Source: Lithobates sylvaticus (Eukaryota; Chordata; Amphibia; Anura; Ranidae). From it: a DNA stretch of 64,000 nucleotides. Location of the stretch: contig CM053028.1 of assembly GCA_028564925.1 (NCBI GenBank), forward strand, positions 629,758,995-629,822,994, given 5' to 3'. The notes beneath the pieces were generated by a model. It saw only the letters and a program-made list of their open reading frames with translations. It searched no databases and was not told where the DNA came from. Of this stretch, positions 57,142 to 64,000 are shown piece by piece (position 1 is the first letter of the stretch; every line of letters begins with the position of its first letter). Position numbers and translations under genes: made by a program.

Positions 57142-59789
57142 ATGCGCCCTCAGACCATGCGCCAGAACTCCATGCGGCAGACTGCCGCCTCACCGTCCGC
57201 CCATCCCAGCGGCCCCGGAGTTACGTCCGGTGGCGCTGGCGCTGCCAGTGCTGTTGGGGGGGCATAGGCGCGGGCTCGCTGGCGGGGCTGGCTGCCGCCG
57301 GGCGCCCTGGGCTCCGCCCAGGCCTGGGGCGCAGCCCGCTGCACGTTGATTCTCGCCAGCATACGCCAGTACAGCATTGCGGCCGGCCCCGCTGGAAAGC
57401 GTGGCTCAACCAGCTCGGCCGGCCGAGGCCGCGTGCTGGTCACCTTCGGCTCGGCCGTCACCGATAGGACTTAGCGCAGCCGGCGGGCGTGTGCGGGGCG
57501 CTTTCTCCGTGGAACAGGCGCTTGGACCGCGCCTTGCTGGGCACGCCTGCTGGCGGCACGTGCGCTCGGCCGGTGGCGGCTACCAACCCTGCGCGAGATG
57601 CCCCGAGGTGCCCGGCCGCCTCCGCTGCGGGTGCGGCAGGCGCGCAGTCCTCTCCAGACACTCAGGACCGTGCCGGTTCACGGCCCTCGGCCAGGGCCCA
57701 GCCCCACCACCGAAGGGCTCTCGGGCTCCTACACCACCGCCGGCACACGGCGGCAGCCACGGGCCATGCGCCGTGTCGCTGCGCGACACGCCGCAGTCCC
57801 GTCAGCGTGCTCACGCGCTAAAAAAAAAAAAAACCAGCAGATCGAGGACCAGGGCCTGCTCTCGCTCACACGCGCATGCGCAGCGTCACCGGCATCCAAG
57901 TCGTCTGCTCGGACATCGACCGCTCGGACTTCTACTCGCGCGGCTTCTACGTGGACAACCTGCAGTACGACGGCGTGCCCACCTCCACGGCCTGTCGTTC
58001 TACGGGGACTCGGGCACCGATAACCACCAATCTATGACCGCGTTCGAAGTGGGTGCGCGGCGCCACGGGCCTGCTCACGGGCGCGGGCAATCCGTCTTGC
58101 CCCCATCAAATGGTGCGCCACGCACGCCAACAGCAAGGTGTTCACGGGCCGGGCCTCGGCCAGCGTGGGCTCGTTGGAACCTCCATCCGCGGCACGGTGG
58201 ACATGTCCATGCCGCTGACGCCGGCAGGACGCCGCTATCCGCGCACGCGTTCGGCAGGCAATGATAGCCGAAGAGCGGCGACTCCCATGTTGACCTTCTA
58301 ACCACGCGCGCAAGCAGGTTCTTCTACGGCGTGATTCGATGCCGACCTCACGCCCCGACACCACGCTCAGCGTGGGAGCCGACGTTACCAGGCCATACCG
58401 GGCCCACCGGCTCGACCTGGGGCGGCCTGCCGGCTGGTCTTCCCGAACGGCATGCCAGCCAGACTGGTAGCAACTCACCAAGACCCACGGCCGACGAACC
58501 TGGACGCGCTGGAAACAGCACCAACAAATAACTTTCTTTCGCTCAACCTGCAGCACCAGTTTCGGCAACGACTGGAAGCTCAAGGCCAACTTCGTGCACC
58601 GCGACAGCGCCTACGACGCCAAGCTGCTGTACCTCATGCGCCCAGCCCGACACTCAACCACCGCCTGGCATGCAGCCCTGCCCAACTACTCCGAATACAG
58701 CTTCCAGCAAAACAGCGCCGACCTGCAGGTGACGGGCGGGCTGGGAACTGGGCTGGGCGCCCGCCATGAAGCCGTTGTCCGGCCTGCCCACCAGCCGCGG
58801 CCCGCGAGCACAAGGCCGGCCATAGCGCGCACCCCGCCAGCTGCAGGAAGTGGGCAATCTACTACCAATGGGACGGCTCCTATGCCGAGCCCACCTGGGG
58901 CCCGCTGACCAACAGCAGCCTGGACCACACGCGCCAGACGCGCTGTCCGGCGCGCTGCGCCTGTCGCTGGCCGTTCCGGTCAAGCTCTTCGTGGCGCCGC
59001 GCCAGCGCAGCTGGAAGGTGCGCAGCCTGAGCGAGAACCGCTCGCCACGATGTCTTCATCCCCTATGCCGGCGTCGTACTGGACCTGAGCGAAGGCTTCT
59101 CGGCCCTATGCCTGCTACACCGACATCTTCCAGCCCCAGAACTACCGCGACCGTGGCGGCAGCTACCTGGACCCCGTGGCGGGCACGAGCTTCGAGATCG
59201 GCATCAAGGGCGAGCACCTGGTCGGCAGGCTCAACAGCTCGCTGTCCGGCTTCCGCATCCAGCAGGACAACGTGGCCCTGCTGGCGAAGGCCAGGTCAGC
59301 GCCCGGCACCACCGTCTTCGCCTACTACGTGCGACAAGGGCGTGACCAGCAAGGGCTTCGAGGCCCAGGTCTCGGGCGTGCTGGCCACGGGCTGGAACCT
59401 GTCGGCCGGCATTGCCCACAACCGTCGCGCGTGACGCCCAGGGCCTGTCCATCAACGCCTGGGCGCCCAAGACTCCAGAGCCCAGCTGTTCACTTTCCTA
59501 CCGCCATGCCGCTGGGATGGAAATCAGCTCACCGTGGGCGGCGGCCTTTGCAAGGCAAAGCCGCGCCCGCGCCAGCGTCTTCGTGGCGGGCAATGACCTG
59601 GGTCTTCGAGCAGAAATCCTTCTCCACCCGCCAGCCTCATGGCGCGCTATGCCTTCAGCCCAGGCTCTCGCTGCATGGCTGAACCTGAACAACCTCTTCA
59701 ACAAGAAGTACTACGTCAACAACGACGGCCAGGGCCTGTTCGGCACGCCGCGCCAGGCCATGGCGGTTTAGCTGAACTACAAGTGGTGA
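57142..59789 (+). CDS. TonB-dependent siderophore receptor with signalling domain, module 3
   Basis: The start ATG at 57142 (MRPQTMRQNSMRQTAA) follows AAGGCC. An N-terminal signalling domain can be read in pieces (VLVTFGSAVTD, then VRGAFSVEQAL). The plug shows SLRDTPQS, IEDQGLLSLT, DRSDFYSRGFYVDNLQYDGV and MVRHARQQQ after the GLLTGAGNPS block. The barrel includes YLDPVAGTSFEIGIKGEHLV and ends AWLNLNNLFNKKYYVNNDGQ with GLFGTPRQAMAV and YKW. Stop TGA at 59787-59789; a TAG a few codons earlier is probably a one-base error. About 880 codons. Same family plan as receptors 1 and 2, but no TTTCGGATCT motif precedes it. Substrate unknown. Confidence 0.89.
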
Positions 59790-59915
59790 AGCTTTCCCTG
59801 TGAGGGGGGTGGCGTTTGCGCGCAGCAGCCGATGAGCGGCGGTGCAGGCCGCTGGCGCACATTGCGGAGCCAGCCGCCCTTGCTGAGTCATCGCGGGGCA
59901 GGCGGCGGAGGGGTG
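59790..59915. other. Convergent intergenic region
   Basis: Between the receptor 3 stop and the stop of a minus-strand gene. GC-rich; no clear terminator stem. Confidence 0.4.
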
Positions 59916-60635
59916 CTACACCACGCGCCGGGCCTCCACCTTCAAATGGCCGGCCAGCAGGTCGGCGCTGTCGCGGATGGCGCGCAATGCATGGGCCAGG
60001 GCCTGCTGGCTGTGGTGCTGTCCTGCGGTGCATGCACTGCCGCCTGGGCCAGTTGCGCCTGGGCACGAGATCTCCGGTGCAGTTTTTCCTGCAACGCTGC
60101 TGTGGATCTCGGTGATGGCGCTGGTCAACTGGTGCAGGCTGGGGGGCTGTGTCCTGGGGGTTTCCTTGCACCATGGCCATGCCTCTGCCATGCGGGCGCA
60201 CCGGCTCATGGGTGCGGCAGTCGAGCAGTTGCGCCATGGCTTTGTCGGCCGCCTCGGCCGCTTCGGCGCGGCGCAACTCGGCCGCGTCTTCGAAACCGCA
60301 GCCCATGGCCTTGGGCCTCGGTGCCTGCGTAGTCGGCAGCGTCTCGGCGCTGTCGCGGATGCTTTGCAGGGGCGCGGGCCACCACGTCCATGTGGAGATG
60401 GCCCTTGGGCGTCTCCAGCCATGCCAGGGCGAGGCTGGGCGATGGAGGAAGATCTCTGCACAGCCTTGCTGCACGAGATGGCCCAACCTGGGTGAGGGAT
60501 TGGACAGCTGCCGCGTGGTGTGGCTGTCCGTGGCGGATTTTGGGCTGGGGGGGGTTCATGCCTGGGCCATCCGTGTGGAAAGGGCGCGCGCCAAAGAGGG
60601 CGCCAGGCGAGTGCCAGAGAAACGGCGTCAGTCAT
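59916..60635 (-). CDS. Unrecognised protein, helical C-terminal part
   Basis: The start ATG ends at 60635 (MTDAVSLALAWRPLWRA) with a good AAGGAG upstream, and the stop TAG is at 59916-59918. Read across frames, the likely protein holds LTQVGHLVQQGCAEIFLHRP-like sequence, AWLETPKGHLHMDVVARAP, a repeated IRDSA element (QSIRDSAETLPTT near 60355 and HALRAIRDSADLLAGHLKVE near the end), and an Ala/Glu/Asp-rich helix EDAAELRRAEAAEAADKAMA. I do not recognise the family. There is no membrane segment or signal peptide. It is transcribed against the iron modules and may be unrelated to them. About 240 codons, frame-broken. Confidence 0.55.
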   Translation of the reverse strand: MTDAVSLALAWRPLWRAPFPHGWPRHEPPPAQNPPRTATPRGSCPIPHPGWAISCSKAVQRSSSIAQPRPGMAGDAQGPSPHGRGGPRPCKASATAPRRCRLRRHRGPRPWAAVSKTRPSCAAPKRPRRPTKPWRNCSTAAPMSRCARMAEAWPWCKETPRTQPPSLHQLTSAITEIHSSVAGKTAPEISCPGATGPGGSACTAGQHHSQQALAHALRAIRDSADLLAGHLKVEARRVV

Positions 60636-61006
60636 GTTCCGTGCTCCTTACTGAGTCTGAAACCACCGACTCCGCGTTTTGATAGCACGAAACAGGTGGA
60701 CGGATGTTCAAAACACACAGCAAGATGTGGCGGACGCCATTAAGGGTAGCCCCATCCCGCCCGAAACCGCAGGGGCGGGACGAGCGTCCACAGCCCGGAA
60801 TCCAGCGTGACAAGGCCCGCTTTCGGGGAGGCAGCACCGCATTACTAAATGGGTGTTTTGAAGAACCGGCCCGTGACAGGGGCTGGTGCGGATGATAGCG
60901 CGTGCGGCGTGCGCAAAGTCGCTTTGCGGCCCTTTGCACCTTGCCATCTCGCCCTTCAGGATCGTCCAGGGACCGCTGAAGAGATGCCCGGAATGCGTTG
61001 CGTTCA

Positions 61007-61021
61007 TTGTGATTATTCTTC
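61007..61021 (+). promoter_or_regulatory. Weak Fur-box-like site before the DUF3649-PepSY cluster
   Basis: TTGTGATTATTCTTC resembles the Fur half-sites of the three fec modules but is a poor inverted repeat. Iron control of this cluster would fit its usual company with siderophore receptors. Confidence 0.35.
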
Positions 61022-61150
61022 TTTTACGCGGTTATGATCCAGCCCCATGGATTTGTCCCCCTCCTTCACCGCACTCCGCGTGCGGGTGAGCGCCAGCCCC
61101 ATGCCGGCCTGCGGGCGGCACAGCAACACCGGCGTAGGCCGCAACCACCC

Positions 61151-61181
61151 AGGCCGCTGTCCATTGCGGCTGGCCTTTTTT
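61151..61181 (+). terminator. Hairpin with T run (terminator or attenuator)
   Basis: AGGCCGC, the loop TGTCCATT, and GCGGCTGGCC, followed by six T, form a stem-loop on the plus strand 85 bases before the DUF3649 start. Its place inside the leader suggests attenuation or the end of a small transcript. Confidence 0.5.
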
Positions 61182-61265
61182 CAATCTCGTTTGTCAAGTA
61201 TCAGGAGGTCCGACACGGCCATCGCTTTCGGCTTTGCATTGCCGCTTTCTGAACAACCCAATAAC

Positions 61266-61618
61266 ATGTCCCTTTCCCATTCCAGCCATTCCGGCCAATC
61301 CGGTCATTCCGCCAAACCCACCATCCGGGGCGGCTTGCGGTTTTCCCGCCTGCTGGCCGCCGTCTTTGCAGGCTATATGCGCTGGCCAGCGCGCTGGCGG
61401 GCCTTCCTGGCCGCTGCGCTGCCCGGCGCGCGCTTGTCGATGCCGTGCTGGCCGGCATGCAGGGGAGCCTTTGCGCTGCACGCACTTGGCGGTGATCTGG
61501 CGCGATTTCACGCCGGTTTCGGCGGGCCGGGTCTTGCTTGGGGTTTGCTGGTGCCCTGCGTGCACCTGATGGGCGGCGCCGCGCTGCTGCTGGCGCCGCA
61601 AATGGCGGAGGCCTTTGA
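61266..61618 (+). CDS. DUF3649 family membrane protein
   Basis: Starts MSLSHSSHSGQSGHSAKPTI. Its core reads FSRLLAAVFAGYM, then ALPGAR, AVLAGMQGSFALHALAVIW and GRVLLGV with LVPACT, which gives three hydrophobic helices as in DUF3649 proteins, small inner-membrane proteins found beside PepSY proteins and siderophore receptors. The function is not established. The end is placed at a TGA just before the PepSY start; frame breaks make it approximate. About 117 codons, normal for the family. Confidence 0.7.
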
Positions 61619-61619
61619 G

Positions 61620-63429
61620 ATGGCCAAAGGCCAGATCGGGCAAGGGTCCCCGGCAGCGGCCGCTGCCCACCGGGCGGTTTCCGCCAGGCCCAGGCCTGGC
61701 TGCAAATACACTGGTGCGGGCTCGTGGAGTTTTCGTGGCTGCTGTTCGCGGTGTTCCTCACGGGGTTCGCTGGCCGTGTTCCATGGAAGCCATCACGCAC
61801 TGGATGACGCCCGAGCAACCATGACCGAGGAAGGCGGGCCCGAGGCAGGCCAGCGCGCGCCGCCGCGCCGGCCGGGCAGGGTGCGGGACCTGGGCCAGCG
61901 CCTGGCCTGGGGCGCGGCCTACATGCAAAAGCACCTCCAGGGCGCGCCAGATGTGGGAGAACCTGGCCGTCGACGACAAGGGCGGCGGCGTCCTGCATGT
62001 CTACTGGTTCGACGCCTGGCGCGAATACGCCGATGCCGAGCTGGACACCGCCACGGGCGAGGGAAATGGGGGCCGCCACGGCCACGGCGCCGCGCGCGCC
62101 ACCATGGGCGGCTACCTTTTCGTGGATTTCCACTATGAACTGCATGCAGGGCAGTAGACTGTGGGTGTTCGGCATTGCCGCCTGGCCAGCCTGGTGGCAC
62201 TGGTCAGCGGCAGTGATCACGCACAAAGCGCATTCTTCAAGGACTTCTTCACCCTTCGCGCACGCAAGGGCCTGCGCAGATGGTTGGAACGCGCACAACG
62301 CCGTGGCGGTGCTGACGCTGCCCTTCCAGTTCATGATTGCCTATCGACCGGCATCGCCAATCTCCTGCCTGAGGCTTCAGGCCCGTTTGGCCGTTCCTGA
62401 GCGGTCAAGGCACGGACCAGGCCGCCCGCACGGCCTTCATCGCTCGACATGACCGAGGCCGGGACCGCCCGCGCCTTCCGGCAAGCCCAATGGTCCGCTG
62501 CCGGAATCTGGAAGCCGTTTTGCGACCGCGGCGCGCCAGGAGCTGATGGGCCAGCGGTTGCGCGCGGGTGAGTCGTCAACCATACCGGCGATGCGTTCGG
62601 CACGCAACTCGGCGTCTACGGCTGGAACAGCGATGACCGTGCGGCCATCAGCGCCTGAGCCCCAATTACGGGAATGGCAATGTTCTCGGCCGCCACGGGC
62701 GAGTGTGCTGCAGGTGCGCCTGCCCCGCGCGGCGCCGACGGCTCGGCAGCCCCCTCGCTGGCCCAGGCGGTTCATGGGCGGGCCGCCCCATGGTCAAGTT
62801 CGGCGGCTGGCCATGAAGTGGCTTGTAATTCCTGTGCGGACCTGGCTGGGCGCGGCCATGATGGCCACGGGCGCCATTCTCTTCATGGTCAAAGCGCCGC
62901 AGCCGCCACCAGGGCGTGTTCCGGCAGCGCCACGGCGCGCGTGTTGTAACCGGCTGGTCGAGGGCCTGGAACGTGGCGGCCATCGCCGGGCTGGGCCTGA
63001 GGCTGCATCGGCTACCTGTGTGGGCCAACCGCCTGGTGACCCGTGGGGCTGGCCGCAACCGTGATGACTGGGAGCTGGCCTGTTCCTTCGGGCTGTGGGG
63101 CCTGGCGCTTGGTGAATGCGGTTGGCCTGCGCGCCGGCTCACGGCCTGGCGCCAGCAGATGGGCCTGCTGGCCAAGCTGTGCCTCTGCTGCCGCTGCCAC
63201 CTACTGGTTCACCGCGTGGGCGCGGCCGCTGTCGGCCCACATTGCTGGCGGGCGACTGGGGGAAAGCGCCGGGGGTGTGACTGCGTTTCTGCCTGGCCAC
63301 GGGGCCTGGCGGCGCCTGGGCCTGGCGCTGGCTGGCGCCGGGCGCGGCGCGGGTTGCCGCCGCCAAAGGCAAAGGACGGCCAAAGGCCCAGACCGCCGTG
63401 GCCGGCCCCCTCGGAGGTGCAGGCAATGA
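61620..63429 (+). CDS. PepSY-associated transmembrane protein
   Basis: An inner-membrane protein of the PepSY_TM type (PiuB-like), associated with siderophore uptake and possibly with reduction or release of iron. The likely start is the ATG at 61620, about 10 bases after GGAG. Visible blocks: FRQAQAWLQIH, EFSWLLFAVFLTGSLAVF, EAITHWMTPEQP (the periplasmic entry typical of the family), WENLAVDDKGGGVLHVYWFD, AWREYADAELDTATGE, GGYLFVDFHYELHAGQ, ASLVALVSG, FFTLRARKGLRRWL, HNAVAVLTLPFQFMIAY and AMMATGAILFMVK. Four membrane segments are expected and can be found. It ends at the TGA at 63427-63429, which overlaps the next ATG. About 600 codons as measured, with a family length near 500-550. Many frame breaks. 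Confidence 0.82.
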
Positions 63430-63811
63430 GCACGTTGCACGCATCCCTGGCCGCCCTGGCCCTGGCCTTTTGCAGGCTATGGCGGCCCTGGGCCTTTTGC
63501 CATGGACCGCCACTACGAACAATTGGACTCGGCGCGCGGCCGAGCTGCCGGCCCGCCGCGGCCCGCCTGTTGCGCGGCCAGGGCCACGGCGCTGCTGGCG
63601 CTGGCCCTTGTGCCCGTTGGTCTCGGGCTGGGGCGGCACGGGGGGCAGGTGTGCCTGGCTCGGGGCTTTGTGGCCGCCGGAGCGCGCTGATGGCCGCTGG
63701 CCCTGATCAGCGCCCATGCGCCGCTGGGCGGCGCGGCTGGCCTGGGTTGGCTGAGCGTGCTTGCCGTTGGCGGATTTATTTGCGTGGGATTGGTTTCAGT
63801 TTCGGTACTAA
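63426..63811 (+). CDS. DUF3325 family membrane protein
   Basis: Starts MSTLHASLAALALAF at an ATGA overlap with the PepSY gene. Its core includes a short AMDRHYEQL-like segment, then ATALLALALVPV and GWLSVLAVGGFI, giving three or four membrane helices. This is the small partner usually encoded after DUF3649 and PepSY next to TonB receptors. The function is unknown. The stop TAA is placed at 63809-63811; about 128 codons, slightly longer than usual. Frame-broken. Confidence 0.68.
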
Positions 63812-63824
63812 GGGGGTTTTTTCA

Positions 63825-64000
63825 GATGAGTTTCCTGCTTTCGTTCCATTTCGGGGTGTGTGTGGTGGGAGGCAAGCCTTACGCGCACGCAGCATCGCTG
63901 GGAAAGCCATCGCCGTGGCGGTGGTCCTGTTTGGCGCGGCCGGGGGCGCGGCCCGCCTGGTGGTCCAGCCGGCCTGCCGTGGCCTACCAGACCGAGACCG
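63825..64000 (+). CDS. Start of a further gene, cut by the window end
   Basis: ATG at 63825 (MSFLLSFHFGV) follows a G-rich AGGGGG stretch. Read across a frame break it gives a positively charged part and a hydrophobic helix (KAIAVAVVLFGAAGGAA) followed by VVQPA, which looks like a signal peptide or membrane anchor. Too little is present to assign a family; another receptor is possible given the setting. Confidence 0.35.

Larger units (their letters stand above)
60636..61265. other. Long intergenic region with possible iron-controlled leader
   Basis: Contains the upstream region of the minus-strand gene, a Fur-like AT-rich site near 61007-61021, and a hairpin with T run at 61151-61181. Open frames on both strands are short and do not resemble known proteins. 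A small RNA or a leader peptide could lie between 61022 and 61181. Confidence 0.45.

Noticed and set aside
36586-63717. Long open frames on the opposite strand or shifted frames of the bacterial part (Arg/Pro/Ala-rich)
   Set aside because: Typical shadows of high-G+C coding sequence with no family resemblance; each overlaps a gene with recognisable motifs.
36509-63811. Calling the bacterial genes pseudogenes
   Set aside because: Breaks are evenly spread, also in essential genes, and motifs, overlaps and start signals are kept. Sequence error is the simpler reading.
36441-64000. Horizontal transfer of bacterial genes into the frog genome
   Set aside because: The block holds ordinary housekeeping synteny, bacterial promoters and operons and no frog repeats, and it is joined only through Ns. 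Contamination explains all of this.

Overview
This window is a chimera of two unrelated genomes joined across a 690-base run of N (35751-36440).

Part one (1-35750) is vertebrate, most likely amphibian. It has moderate G+C, no host gene that I can recognise, interspersed repeats of a kind I remember from frog (ranid-like) genomes, and a hAT-family DNA transposon. Its centre is a giant minisatellite with a 63-65 bp unit. A short arm (1716-2941, about 19 units) runs on the minus strand and a long arm (2958-30190, about 425 units) runs on the plus strand; they meet head to head at a unique spacer of about 16 bases (2942-2957). Each arm runs outward almost into the start codon of a hAT transposase: a fragment on the minus strand at 1441-1715, cut by a 500-N gap, and a nearly full-length BED-finger transposase on the plus strand at 30205-33511, readable only across several frame changes. 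Behind the right transposase lie two further tandem families (about 143 bp and 150 bp units, 33609-34680), then other dispersed repeats (34690-35750). The inverted, transposon-anchored minisatellite is the most interesting structure in the window.

Part two (36441-64000) is bacterial, high in G+C and densely coding, and looks like Burkholderiales, Comamonadaceae-like (Delftia, Comamonas or Acidovorax type). It is probably a contaminant contig scaffolded onto the frog sequence. Almost every gene is interrupted by small insertions and deletions, as in poorly polished long-read sequence, so gene limits are given from conserved ends and start signals rather than from open frames. On the minus strand, reading right to left, are a PAS-GAF-GGDEF-EAL protein, a methyl-accepting chemotaxis protein with its terminator, prfB with its programmed frameshift site, pepN, fbp and a tRNA-Thr cut by the gap. 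On the plus strand are three consecutive iron-starvation signalling modules, each made of a Fur-like box, a FecI-type sigma factor, a FecR-type anti-sigma regulator and a TonB-dependent receptor with an N-terminal signalling domain. After one unrecognised minus-strand gene comes a DUF3649 / PepSY / DUF3325 membrane-protein cluster of the kind found beside ferric-siderophore receptors. A truncated reading frame meets the window end.

The three FecI-FecR-receptor modules would work as cell-surface signalling: Fur derepresses fecI-fecR when iron is low, the loaded receptor signals through FecR, and FecI then transcribes its receptor gene. Long poly-G or poly-C runs at 35215-35240, 40786-40824 and 54642-54721 occur in both the frog and bacterial parts, two of them inside conserved genes, and look like a shared sequencing or polishing artefact.
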